Positions 47,227 through 59,267 of a DNA stretch of 64,000 nt are shown here, one piece after another. Each line of letters starts with the position of its first letter. The first letter of the stretch is position 1. A program made the translations under genes and the position numbers. Origin of the DNA: Epinephelus fuscoguttatus. Lineage: Eukaryota > Chordata > Actinopteri > Perciformes > Serranidae. The notes under the pieces were generated by a model that saw only the letters and a list, made by a program, of their open reading frames with translations, searched no databases and was not told the origin of the DNA. The stretch covers positions 11,800,428 through 11,864,427 of the forward strand of contig NC_064759.1 of NCBI RefSeq assembly GCF_011397635.1. Reading direction: 5' to 3'.

Positions 47227-48195
47227 TAGACAAGGCATAGTTTCCTTCAAGGGAAAATTTCAAATGACATTTAAAAAAAAAAAACTGTAGGTAAGGAGGT
47301 GAAAATTGATAATCCTCGATGATGGAACCAGGAAGGTGGTAGAGCTCTGAAATTTGGTAGTTCTCTGGATGGGCTTTAAGCATGCAGAGTTTGGTGGGTT
47401 AGGATAGGGGAACTGCTTCCATCTCCTCCTCAAAAGACAGGGGGTGCACAGTCCATCTGTCCATGAAACTCATGAAAATTTGATATTTTATGCGTGTTCG
47501 GAATGGGCAGGGCAAAATGACTCGACAGCATCCCCTAAAGTGCAGCCCCGGCAGCAAGTTCGAGCTAAAATTCTGAAATTCAGGTGGCACGAATACCATG
47601 TCCAGAAGCACAAGAAAAGTATCTTGAAGCAGTATCCTAAACCCCAAAGGAAGTCGGCCATTTTGAGTCGAACTTCAGACGCTAATGTTTCCATGTCTCC
47701 TTCAAGGATTTTCTTCTCTTCTTCTCTTCTACATCTGACTGACTTCTGGTTTTGGTCTCTGCATTCTTAAAGGGGTAAAAAGCGGAGTCGTTTCACTGCT
47801 AGGTTTGCTGTTGTGCACTGCCTGTAGACCAAAACAAAGTGTGTCATTAGCCACACCTCCCTCTACCTCTGCTCTCCACCCCCCACCCCACTTGCCTCGT
47901 CTGTGCAGCCGAGCACCGCAGCATCTCCACGGACTATTACATCCAGACGGTCTCAGCATTTCTTCCGCAGGCTCCACTTCACTCAGCTGCCCGATAAACC
48001 CGCTGCTTCTTCCCACATTAACCTGAACAACAAACCAGGGCTCGGTGCTCGGTTGGATCCAAACGGAGAGCTGGGGCTAAGGTTAGCTGGGAAGCTAGCG
48101 GAGGCGAACTGGCTGTGCTGGCAGCTGAGTGAAGTGGAGCCTAAAGAGGAAGCCCCAGTTTCAGTACAGGCAAGACTGGTCCAAAGTGGCACTGT
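47227..48195 (+). other. Repeat-derived sequence upstream of the satellite, with an unexplained ORF
   Basis: A + strand frame at 47903-48220 (105 codons) has higher GC content than its surroundings and includes GLRLAGKLAEANWLCWQLSE, but no domain is recognised. It runs into the first satellite unit. A perfect 21-base inverted repeat (47971-47991 and 48120-48140) sits inside it, so hairpin or element structure is as likely as coding. The part from 47280 to 47770 looks like a dispersed repeat ('GGAAGTCGGCCATTTTGAG'). Confidence 0.4.
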
Positions 48196-51100
48196 AGTTT
48201 TGGAGGAAATGTTTTTCTAAAAGTCACAGGAGTCTGATTTTTTTATATGTCGTTCAGGGGCCCAAGATGAGCTGGTAGACATCAGTTAGGTTCCGATCGG
48301 CTCCGTAGTTTCCGAGGGGCGGGCCTTGAAAGGTTAACATTTTTGAACCAATTAAGGCTCGCCACGGCCACAAAAATGGACCGAACCACATGAAACTTGG
48401 GCTGCGGGCCTTACGTAAGACCTGTATCAGTCTCCCTGAGTCCCAACTCTGTAGACACTCTGCAAAGCTAACTAGCTCTGCGGTGGTCGTATCGCAACGT
48501 GACCAAAAAATCCTAGCAGAAGGCTCTGTGGCACACAACATACTGGAAGGTCAGCCCCCTACCTCAAAGCATTGATGAATTATTAAAGAAAAGACAGTAC
48601 TTTTTAATAAAAAAACATGTCTCTTTTGCCGCTGCATGGCGACCTTTGACCCCAGGGGTCCCAGATTCAGAACAGAGGATCCCCCAGAGCCACTAAACGA
48701 TAATCTGGAACAAAGGTATGAAAAAATTGTCCAGATCGCCCCCAAAGGGTTGACCTTTGACCTTTCCCAAGGTCGTACAGGTCTGAAACTTTGCACAGTG
48801 GTCGCCTGTGGCGTCCTGATGCGCATACTCAAAGGTCAGCCCCCTATCTCAAAGCATTGATGAATTATTAAAGAAAAGACAGTACTTTTTTTTTTAAAAA
48901 ACATGTATCGATTTCCGCTGCGCGGCTACCTTAGACCCCAGGGTGCCACGATTCAGAACAGAGGATCCCCAGAGCCACTAAACGATAATCTGGAACAAAG
49001 GTATGAAAAATTGTCCAGATTGCCCCCAAAGGGTTGACCTTTGACCTTTCCCAAGGTCGTACAGGTCTGAAACTTTGCACAGTGGTCGCCTGTGGCGCTG
49101 ATGTGCATACTCAAAGGTCAGCCCCTACCTCAAAGCATTGATGAATTATTAAAGAAAAGACAGTACTTTTTAAAGAACGTGTCTCTTTGGCCACTGCACG
49201 GCAACCTTTGACCCCAGGGGCCCCAGATTGGGAACAGAGGATCCCCCGGAGCCACTAAACGATAATCTGGAACAAAAAAAACCCCAAAGTCCTGTAGATT
49301 TTTTTTTGCCTGTTTCAGAAACTCACAATCAGGAGCTGTCAGACTTATGCCCTCTTACACCCTTTGACCAGACTGGAGGTGTTGGAGGAAATGTTTTTCT
49401 AAAAGTCACAGGAGTCTGAGTTTTGTATATGTTGTTCAGGGGCCCAAGATGAGCTGGTAGACATCAGTTAGGTTCCGATCAGTGTAGTTTCCGAGGGGCG
49501 GGCCTTGAAAGGTTAACATTTTTGAACCAATTAAGGCTCACCACGGCCACAAAAATGGACCGAACCACCATGAAACTTGGGCTGGGGCCTTACGTAAGAC
49601 CTGTATCAGTCTCCCTGAGTCCCAACTCTGTAGACGCTCTGCAAAGCTAACTAGCTCTGCGGTGGTCGACGCAACGTGACAAAACATCCTAGCAGAAGGC
49701 TCTGTGGCACACAACATACTGGAAGGTCAGCCCCTACCTCAAAGCATTGATGAATTATTAAAGAAAAGACAGTACTTTTAAAAAAACATGTCTCTTTGGC
49801 CGCTGCATGCACGACGACCTTTGACCCCAGGGGTCCCAGATTCAGAACAGAGGATCTCCCGAGCCACTAAACAATAATCTGGAACAAAGGTATGAAAAAT
49901 TGTCCAGATCGCCCAAAGGGTTGACCTTTGACCTTTCCCAAGGTCGCACAGGTCTGAAACTTTGCACAGTGGTCGCCTGTGGCGTCCTGATGCGCATACT
50001 GAAAGGTCAGCCCCCTACCTCAAAGCATTGATGAATTATTAAAGAAAAGACAGTACTTTTTAAAAAAAAACATGTCTCTTTGGCCGCTGCACGACGACCT
50101 TTGACCCCAGGGGTCCCAGATTCAAAACAGAGGATCTCCCGGAGCCACTAAACAATAATCTGGAACAAAGGTATGAAAAAATTGTCCAGATCGCCCCAAA
50201 GGGTTGACCTTTGACCTTTCCCAAGGTCGCACAGATCTGAAACTTTGCACAGTGGTCGCCTGTGGCGTCCTGATGCACATACTCAAATGTCAGCCCCCTA
50301 TCTCAAAGCATTGATGAATTATTAAAGAAAAGACAGTACTTTTTAAAGAATGTGTCTCTTTTGCCGCTGCGCGGCGACCTTTGACCCCAGGGGCCCCAGA
50401 TTGGGAACAGAGGATTCCCCAGAGCTACTAAACGATAATCTGGAACAAAAAAACCCCAAAGTCCTGTAGATTTTTTTTTGCCTGTTTCAGAAACTCACAA
50501 TCAGGAGCTGTCAGACTTATGCCCTCTTACACCCTTTGACCAGACTGGAGGTGTTGGAGGAAATGTTTTTCTAAAAGTCACAGGAGTCTGATTTTTTAAT
50601 ATGTTGTTCAGGGGCCCAAGACGAGCCGGCAGACGTCAGTTAGGTTCCGATCGGCTCCGTAGTTTCCGAGGGGCGGGCCTTGAAAGGTTAACATTTTTGA
50701 ACCAATTAAGGCTCACCACGGCCACAAAAATGGACCGAACCACATGAAACTTGGGCTGCGGGCCTTACGTAAGACCTGTATCAGTCTCCCTGAGTCCCAA
50801 CTCTGTAGACACTCTGCAAAGCTAACTAGCTCTGCGGTGGTCGTATCGCAACGTGACAAAAACATCCTAGCAGAAGGCTCTGTGGCACACAACATACTGG
50901 AAGGTCAGCCCCCTACCTCAAAGCATTGATGAATTATTAAAGAAAAGACAGTACTTTTTAAAGAACGTGTCTCTTTGGCCACTGCACGGCAACCTTTGAC
51001 CCCAGGGGCCCCAGATTCAAAACAGAGGATCTCCGAGCCACTAAACAATAATCTGGAACAAAGGTATGAAAAATTGTCCAGATCGCCCCAAAGGGTTGAC

Positions 51101-54100
51101 CTTTGACCTTTCCCAAGGTCGCACGGATCTGAAACTTTGCACACTGGTCGCCTGTCACCTGATGTGCATACTGTAAGGTCAGCCCCCTACCTCAAAGCAT
51201 TGATGAATTATTAAAGAAAAGACAGTACTTTTTAAAGAATGTGTCTCTTTTGCCGCTGCGCGGCGACCTTTGACCCCAGGGGCCCCAGATTGGGAACAGA
51301 GGATTCCCCAGAGCCACTAAACGATAATCTGGAACAAAATAACCCCAAAGTCCTGTAGATTTTTTTTGCCTGTTTCAGAAACTCACAATCAGGAGCTGTC
51401 AGACTTATGCCCTCTTACACCCTTTGACCAGACTGGAGGTTTTGGAGGAAATGTTTTTCTAAAAGTCACAGGAGTCTGATTTTTTAATATGTTGTTCAGG
51501 GGCCCAAGGCCCAAGACGAGCAGACGTCCAGTTAGGTTCCGATCGGCCCGGTAGTTTCCGAGGCGGGCCTTGAAAGGTTAACATTTTTGAACCAATTAAG
51601 GCTCGCCACGGCCACAAAAATGGACCGAACCACATGAAACTTGGGCTGCGGGCCTTACATAAGACCTGTATCAGTCTCCCTGAGTCCCAACTCTGTAGAC
51701 GCTCTGCAAAGCTAACTAGCTCTGCGGTGGTCGTATCGCAACGTGACAAAAACATCCTAGCAGAAGGCTCTGTGGCACACAACATACTGGAAGGTCAGCC
51801 CCTACCTCAAAGCATTGATGAATTATTAAAGAAAAGACAGTACTTTTAAAAAAACATGTCTCTTTGCCGCTGCACGACCTTTGACCCCAGGGGTCCCAGA
51901 TTCAGAACAGAGGATCTCCCGGAGCCACTAAACCATAATCAGGAACAAAGGCATGAAAATTGTCCAGATCGCCCCAAAGGGTTGACCTTTGACCTTTCCC
52001 AAGGTCGCACGGATCTGAAACTTTGCACAGTGGTCGCCTGTGGCGTCCTGATGCACATACTCGAATGTCAGCCCCCTACCTCAAAGCATTGATGAATTAT
52101 TAAAGAAAAGACAGTACTTTTAAAAAAAAAAACATGTCTCTTTTGCCGCTGCACGACGATCTTTGACCCCAGGGGTCCCAGATTCAGAACAGAGGATCCC
52201 CCGGAGCCACTAAACGATAATCTGGAACAAAGGCATGAAAAAATTGTCCAGATCGCCCCAAAGGGTTGACCTTTGACCTTTCCCAAGGTCGCATGGATCT
52301 GAAACTTTGCACATTGGTCACCTGTCACGTCCTGATGCACATACTCAAAGGTCAGCTTCCTACCTCAAAGCGTTGATGAATTATTAAAGAAAAGACAGTA
52401 CTTTTTAAAAAAAAAAACATGTCTCTTTTGCCGCTGCGTGGCGACCTTTGACCCCAGGGGTCCCAGATTCAGAACAGAGGATCCCCCGGAGCCACTAAAC
52501 GATAATCTGGAACAAAAAAACCCCAAAATCCTGTAGATTTTTTTTGCCTGTTTCAGAAACTCACAATCAGGAGCTGTCAGACTTATGCCCTCTTACACCC
52601 TTTGACCAGACTGGAGGTTTTGGAGGAAATGTTTTTCTAAAAGTCACAGGAGTCTGATTTTTTAATATGTTGTTCAGGGGCCCAAGACGAGCCGGTAGAC
52701 ATCAGTTAGGTTCCGATCGGCCCGGTAGTTTCCGAGGGGCGGGCCTTGAAAGGTTAACATTTTTGAACCAATTAAGGCTCGCCACGGCCACAAAAATGGA
52801 CCGAACCACATGAAACTTGGGCTGCGGGGCCTTACATAAGACCTGTATCAGTCTCCTGAGTCCCAACTCTGTAGACGCCTGCAAAGCTAACTAGCTCTGC
52901 GGTGGTCGACGCAACCTGACAAAAACATCCTAGCAGAAGGCTCTGTGGCACACAACATACTGGAAGGTCAGCCCCCTACCTCAAAGCATTGATGAATTAT
53001 TAAAGAAAAGACAGTACTTTTTAAAAAAAAACATGTCTCTTTGGCCGCTGCACGACGACCTTTGACCCCAGGGGTCCCAGATTCAGAACAGAGGATCTCC
53101 CAGAGCCACTAAACAATAATCTGGAACAAAGGCATGAAAAAATTGTCCAGATCGCCCCAAAGGGTTGACCTTTGACCTTTCCCAAGGTCGCACGGATCTG
53201 AAACTTTGCACATTGGTCACCTGTCACGTCCTGATGCACATACTCAAAGGTCAGCCCCCTACCTCAAAGCGTTGATGAATTATTAAAGAAAAGACAGTAC
53301 TTTTTAAAAAAAAAAAAACATGTCTCTTTTGCCGCTGCGTGGCGACCTTTGACCCCAGGGGTCCCAGATTCAGAGCAGAGGATCCTCCGGAGCCACTAAA
53401 CGATAATCTGGAACAAAGGTATGAAAAAACTGTCCAGATCGCCCCAAAGGGTTGACCTTTGACCTTTCCCAAGGTCGCACGGGTCTGAAACTTCTCACAG
53501 TGGTCGCCTGTGGTGTCCTGATGCGCATACTCAAAGGTCAGCCCCCTACCTCAAAGCGTTGATGAATTATTAAAGAAAAGACAGTACTTTCTAAAGAAAG
53601 TGTCTCTGGCCACAGCACGGCAACCTTTGACCCCAGGGGCCCCAGATTGGGAACAGAGGATCCCCCGGAGCCACTAAACGATAATGCGGAACAAAAAAAC
53701 CCCAAAGTCCTGTAGATTTTTTTTTTTGCCTGTTTCAGAAACTCACAATCAGGAGCTGTCAGACTTATGCCCTCTTACACCCTTTGACCAGAGAGGAGGT
53801 TTTGGAGGAAATGTTTTTCTAAAGGTCGCAGGAGTCTGATTTTTTTATATGTTGTTCAGGGGCCCAAGATGAGCTGGTAGACATCAGTTATGTTCTGATC
53901 GGCTCGGTAGTTTCCAAGGGGCGGGCCTCTAAAGGTTAGCATTTTTTAACCAATTAAGGCCTGCCACGGCCACAAAAATGGACCGAACCACATGAAACTT
54001 GAGCTGCGGGCCTTACGTACGACCTGTATCAGTCTCCCTGAGTCCTAACTCTGTAGACGCCTGCAAAGCTAACTAGCTCTGTGGTGGTCGATTGCAACGT

Positions 54101-54135
54101 GTGAAAAAGTCCTAGCAGAAGGCTCTCTGGCACAC
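48196..54135 (+). repeat. Satellite array with higher-order structure (~1.18 kb period)
   Basis: Two block types alternate. Short blocks of about 280-290 bases begin 'GCATTGATGAATTATTAAAG' (near 48566, 48857, 49137, 49744, 50025, 50305, 50920, 51198, 51808, 52085, 52371, 52987, 53272, 53558). Long blocks begin 'TTGGAGGAAATGTTTTTCTA' (near 48197, 49382, 50551, 51440, 52618, 53803). The order is long, short, short, short, giving a ~1.17-1.19 kb period; the third repeat has only two short blocks (889 bases). The third short block of each set ends differently ('CCCCAAAGTCCTGTAGATTT'). Open frames on both strands are by-products of the repeat. Confidence 0.93.
48751..53467 (+). promoter_or_regulatory. 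Nine perfect DR1 nuclear-receptor half-site repeats in the satellite
   Basis: TGACCTTTGACCTTT starts at 48751, 49035, 49922, 50205, 51097, 51983, 52267, 53166 and 53453. Its complement is AAAGGTCAAAGGTCA, a perfect AGGTCA direct repeat with one-base spacing (DR1). It also contains the NR4A monomer site AAAGGTCA twice. Many units have a further AAAGGTCA at the block end ('ACTCAAAGGTCAGCCCC'). The motifs are seen directly; any regulatory role is inference. Confidence 0.6.
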
Positions 54136-55516
54136 GACATAGTAAATAATCAGGCAGAAATTCCAAAAAGGCTTTGCTGGCCTTGTTTGACCTTTTGACA
54201 TCATTAAGAAAGGCTCCCAATCTTACCCGGCAACCATCGGGCTGACCTTTGACACTTGGGAAGGCCACATGGGTCCGAAACTCAGCACCATGGTCCCTGC
54301 TAGGCAGGGAAGAAGCTAAACACAGCCGCCAGGCTGCCCGCCTTGCTACATTTTACAATGCTAATTGCAAATGTTAGCTGGGCTGCCGGGCTACTCACCT
54401 AACACAGCCGTAACACCTGACCCATTGCTGGGACTGAGCCGCTAATAACTCAAGCTCCGGACATTAACCGATGCTACGATTGTAACTTTAAATTTAATTG
54501 AATCGACATAGTGACATGTGCCTAACGTTACTGTAACACTAATTAAAACAGACATTTGACTTTATGTTGTACCTGTCCAGGAGAAGAAAAGCTAGCTCCG
54601 AGTCAGATTGTAGCCCCTTTAGCTCTCGCAGTGCTCTCCACCTTGGAAATGCAAGGCCAACGTTAATCCGAGTTCTGTCCTTTCTTTATCCGACAACTTC
54701 TTCGCCAACAACCGTTGTTTCTTTAGAGGTAATGTCGGATCCTGGTCATCTTCAGGTGGACTTTTGTGCCGCTCTCTACCATTTCACTTAAAATACGCGC
54801 TGCCATTGCTCACTGGCTGTAGCCTTTTATGGGGTTCACATGAACGTACATGAACGCAGCAGCGGACCGGCTTGTAAACAAGGGGCTGGAGATCAACACA
54901 CAGAGGGGTCATGTTATATTCCAGATGAAATTACACCTCTAGTTCTTCACATAGCAATATTTTAATTCCTTCAATCTAGAAATGATGAATTTTGCTTGTT
55001 GCTCCTTTAAGGCCTTTAAGAACAAAACAGCCTTGCCACTTTTTCAAAAAAAATCCTCAGTTTCATTTTGGCTTGGCAGCAAAGTTTGATGTATTGTGGT
55101 TTTTGCCAAAAGTAGAAAATTGTTATAACTCAACTGTACATTATCGAATCTGCACAAAATTTCACGTGTATGATGAGAGTCCCCCTGAAGACAACTGTGC
55201 ATCAAAATTCAGTTTTAAATTCACAGCAACGTCCCAGAAAGCTGAAATCTTTTCAGGTTGTTCACTGAAGAGAGACACAACTTTCGTATGCTGCAACCTA
55301 TGGTCTATTTTGAACTCTGTTACTCTATTTTTTCAAAAATTATGGAATATAATAACACATCTGTATTTCCATAACAGTACATACAAATGCTACAAAAAAT
55401 ACACAAATCTGTTCCCTGTGGAGGAGTGATGAAGTGTGCCGAACGGCATTCAGATCAGTCAAACGGTTTATGTATGGCATATATAGTTTGAGCCAATGAT
55501 GTCTCCCCTTTTCCTA
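54136..55516 (+). other. Non-coding sequence after the satellite
   Basis: No gene is supported. 54990-55430 carries an open frame of 145 codons, but the sequence resembles the dispersed element also present at 43150-43400 and 44460-44600, so the frame is not taken as a gene. Confidence 0.5.
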
Positions 55517-56660
55517 TAAGATAAGATAAGATAAACTTTATTGTCCCACAAGGGAAATTCGTCTTGGGCAGTATAGTGCAAACAGCTGCAATATTCACAT
55601 ACATACATACAATCAACATCAACATAGACAAGTTGCCAACATAGTGCGTTGAGTGTGTTACAGTTGCAGACTACTGTTGCAAGAGTAGTGCAACCATTTG
55701 CCTTGTTTGTAAGGTTACAAACAAGGGAACTACAGGTATTGCACTGGCCTATCTCAAAGTGCAAGTGAGTGCATATAAAACAGATAAATACAGAGGTCAA
55801 ATAAAAACACCAGTAAACCAGTTAAAATTATATTAAATCAGGTGCAGGACCATAGTGCAAATAAGAACAATACTAGATGAGAACCACAGTAACCAGACCA
55901 TTTAGGCATAGATAACCCTGCCCACATACGGCTCAACCAGGGGGGCATTGCAGGGCCAGCAGGTGAGCAGGCAACCACCTATTAGCATAATAGCAATAGT
56001 AAACAGTGATTGACGGTGAATTGACAGGGAATTTGATGGGCAGGGGATCAGCAGCCATAAGCCTCCCCCCTGCCCACGTTATATGTTCCATATATATCTA
56101 TATGGCAGGCTGGAAATGGAAATGACAGTTTATGGTGTAGGCTACACTTGATATACTAAGATAAAATATGATCAAACGCCGTCTTCTAAAATCACATGGG
56201 TGATGAAGGACATAACATTGTCTTCCTTCGAGTGGTGTGAATTTTCGCACCCTCATCAGGACCCTAGCAGCGCTGTTCTGGATGTATTGGAGCTTTTGAA
56301 TGCTCTTGCTAGGGATCCTGATGAGGAGTGCATTGCAATATTCCAGCCTGGAGGAGACAAAGGTGTGGACCAGCTTTTCTGCATCTGCCAGAGTGAGTGA
56401 TGGATGGATGGAGTTTGGCGATGTTCCTGAGGTGGTAAAATGAGGTCTTACAGAGTTGTTGGATGTGGGAGTTGAAAGTGAGGGGAGGATCCATTTTTAC
56501 ACCAAGATTGGTGACGACTGGAGATAGTGGAATGTCTTGACCAGAGAAGGTGATGCTGGTGATGGTGGAAGTTCGGACCTGGTGGGCAATGCCGACTAGA
56601 ATGGCCTCAGTTTTGGAACATCATTTCATTCACATGAAATTTTCAGTGTGGTCCGCACGG
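55517..56660 (-). mobile_element. L2-type LINE remnant, minus strand
   Basis: On the minus strand, 56620 down to 56200 translates, with frameshifts, to VTNLGVKMDPPLTFNSHIQQ, LCKTSFYHLRNIAKLHPSIT, VSSRLEYCNALLIRIPSKSI and QKLQYIQNSAARVLMRVRKF. These are the consecutive C-terminal motifs of L2-like reverse transcriptases. The segment 55517-55560, read on the minus strand, ends 'AATAAAGTTTATCTTATC', a typical LINE 3' tail. The 3' UTR in between is assigned by position only. Confidence 0.75.
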
Positions 56661-57241
56661 TGGACGCAGGAAGAGACACTGGTTTCCATTGAGCCATCCC
56701 TCCATCTCTCTTCACAGAGCAGATGTCATCATTAATCCAAGTCAATAAAGTGGATTTAGCTACTGATTTTCTAACCAAATACATTGCTGGTAACAAATAG
56801 TCATTTATTAGGTGTTTTGGGTGGTAAGTAATGTTAAGATAATCATGAAGCAATAATGCAAAATAACCAATATGATGCCTGAATTCAGGGTACACAAGAC
56901 AGTTACTACAGATGCACTGGGGACCTTATGATCAGTTCTTCATCATGTAATATTATAAGAAGATTCTGAATTAATCTGGAGCACATTATTATGTAAGGGG
57001 TCACTGAGTGGGCAAACAATTTTTGATATGGTTCACAAACATGGTATATTAGTCTGTTCCTAAGTAACATATTATCTAAGCAGTAAATAGTTAATGCCCA
57101 AAATCTAGATTATAGTTTTATATTCTATATTCCTGTTTTCTCAAGATATGTACAATTTACTTTGTTGAGGTGTGTCACCAGCATGAGAACAACATTTTCT
57201 TCTATTTTCTCTGCTTTGGTGAAACTAAAAAAGTACAGTAT

Positions 57242-57301
<60 letters not shown>

Positions 57302-57540
57302 TTTATTCATAAAGCCCAATATCACAAATCACAATTTGCACAATTTTATTATTATTTTTATAAAAAAAAAAAAAAAAAAGTTTTTTTTCCCCCCCAATCT
57401 TGTGGGATAAATGTTTGGGTCTAGCTTGTTTAATTTGGACACTTTTGTCTGGTTTGGGGACTTGTGTGAAAATGTGATAACATTTTATATGATATTTAAT
57501 GAGAACTAGAGACAGTCCTAAAGGCTTCAGAAACTTTCAG
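56661..57540 (+). other. AT-rich stretch with a retroelement tail
   Basis: Contains (TCAA)n at 57243-57300 followed by 'TTTTATTCATAAAGCCCAAT', a layout typical of a fish LINE/SINE 3' end on the minus strand, then a run of A. No gene is supported. Confidence 0.55.
57243..57300 (+). repeat. (TCAA)n microsatellite at a retroelement tail
   Basis: About 14 tetranucleotide copies next to the tail sequence described for 56661-57540. Confidence 0.9.
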
Positions 57541-57599
57541 CCAAGTCTCTCTTGCTGAGCAGGAGTCAGGAGTCTGTCCTGCTCACCTCCCCCACCGCA

Positions 57600-57770
57600 G
57601 TAATGGCCCCTTACCAATTAGCCAATCAGAGCTCTCCGTGAGCTCCAGTGCCAAGGTGAAGCTCAGGTCAGGACACAGACTCGTCAGCTCCTGCACTGCG
57701 TGGAGACATTTGTCCGACAAACTGAGGACCGACCACCGAAAGTGTGAGCTCAACGTTGCTAACGCTGAGG
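57600..57770 (+). other. Candidate promoter and non-coding first exon of an unknown gene
   Basis: A GC-richer block with a CCAAT box in 'AGCCAATCAG' near 57620 ends at a consensus donor, 'AACGCTGAG|GTAAGCC', near 57771. It is followed by CpG-containing sequence up to about 58350, as at a CpG-island promoter. It may be the first exon of the unit whose exons lie at 61434 and 63646. The link is inferred. Confidence 0.4.
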
Positions 57771-57773
57771 TAA

Positions 57774-58352
57774 GCCATTTTATTTAATCTAACTATTAGT
57801 GACTGTGAGTCTGTGAGTCTGTGAGTGACGTGCGGTGATGAAATGTGTTTGAGTTAACGAGTTTACCGTCCGTGCTTCGGTGTGGGGGGGCATGCTAGCC
57901 GGGTTGCACTTAGCATAACTAGCACGACGCTAACAGGAGGCTAACAGGAGCTGTGAGGAAGCATTCTTTATTTTTTATCACAAATAAACGTCATGTATTC
58001 AGTGTTTTAAGTCACCACAAAGGCTGTTTTGAGCTTTGAAAATGTAACAATACTGGCACCTTTTACTCATTTATTGAAATAGTTTCGCTCTCAAACGCAG
58101 CGCATACAGACACAGTCAGATGATACGTGATTGACAGCAGGGTTGTGAGTGTGTTTCGTGCCTCCGTTAACGCTGTGAAACGATCATTAAATTTCTCCGG
58201 TTCACCGGTGACTCTCTATCACCGCTCGCTCACGGTGTTTACGCTCTATGTCTCTCTCTCTCTCTCTGATGCGCGACTCAGCTGCTCGTCTGTCGCTACG
58301 TGTCTGATACAAACATAGGTAACAGACTCACGAACACGCGTGCAGTAACGTG
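57774..58352 (+). other. Intron of the candidate unit
   Basis: CpG-containing sequence with (CT)n near 58250. Nothing else is recognised. Confidence 0.45.
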
Positions 58353-59178
58353 CATGCTCGCGCTGTTTGTTTTGATCAGAGAGTTGAGATCACACTGGTC
58401 GCTGCAGTGTTGGTCATAAATCACTGTGGTCCTGTACACTGGCAGCAGTCATGATATGATATATTTTGGCAGCTGGATATAATTGTACGGGCCTGAGTTT
58501 GACATGTCTGCTCTTCTGATTCAGTGACAGGTTGTAGGTTGGTCTGTCTTTACTAAATTCATGAATGTAATTGTGCTTCAACACTCAAGTGATTTAATTT
58601 TATATTTTGATTGAAATCTCAGAGCCTCCTTCATGAAGCAATGTTTTGATGAGTAAACAGGCTGTTCAGTCTCTTCATAATCTCCTTCTGAATATCAGAG
58701 CATAGAGCAGCAGTCTTTGATCAGAGATAATGTAGATTAAATAAACTGTTGTTGATATTGTGATTATTGTTTTGTGTATGACATGACAACAACAGCAGCA
58801 GCAGCAGCTAGAGGAGCTGTGAGAACAGCTGACACTAGGACCTGAGAGTGAAGTAAACAGGGTACAGAAAATATTCTGAGGTCGTTTCGTCTGTTTCGTC
58901 ATTCTGCTGTATTAACAGTCACTGTCCTGATCTACCAGCTCTTCACTATTCTTGGTGCATTATTGGATCTGGATTCTTAGATAGCACCTCAGTCTTATTA
59001 ATCTAGACTAGTGCTGAGTGCTGCTTTCAAACTTAATATAAAGTCTCCATGGTGTACCAATGCATGAAATCTGTGTAATTAATATGGGACAATTGTGTGG
59101 GACAGACTAGGAAGATAATTAATTTTTCACTTATTCTTTGTTTGGGTAGTGGCAATGTTTTTACAGTGTATCTCACAG
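58353..59178 (+). repeat. Left arm of an 826 bp inverted repeat
   Basis: This stretch is present again in reverse complement at about 60094-60917. Only scattered differences are visible by eye (for example TGCATGAA/TGCATTTT near 59063 and one extra CAG in the CAG run at 58795). Spacing between the arms is about 915 bases. The left arm lies outside, and the right arm inside, the hAT element at 59268-61052. Confidence 0.92.
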
Positions 59179-59267
59179 AATCTGGCATCCACCTTCATGT
59201 ATTAAATACCAAGTAATATTTAGAAGATTCATTTTAGAGGTGAACTTTAATATGGGTGACAGTGAAG

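Noticed and set aside
48196..54135. CRISPR-like array of repeats
   Set aside because: Units are about 285 and 600 bases with no unique spacers, and the DNA is vertebrate.
48254..54268. Many 60-108 codon frames on both strands
   Set aside because: All are the same translations of the satellite units repeated at the array period.
54992..55429. 145-codon + strand open frame
   Set aside because: The sequence belongs to a dispersed non-coding repeat with related pieces at 43.2 and 44.5 kb.
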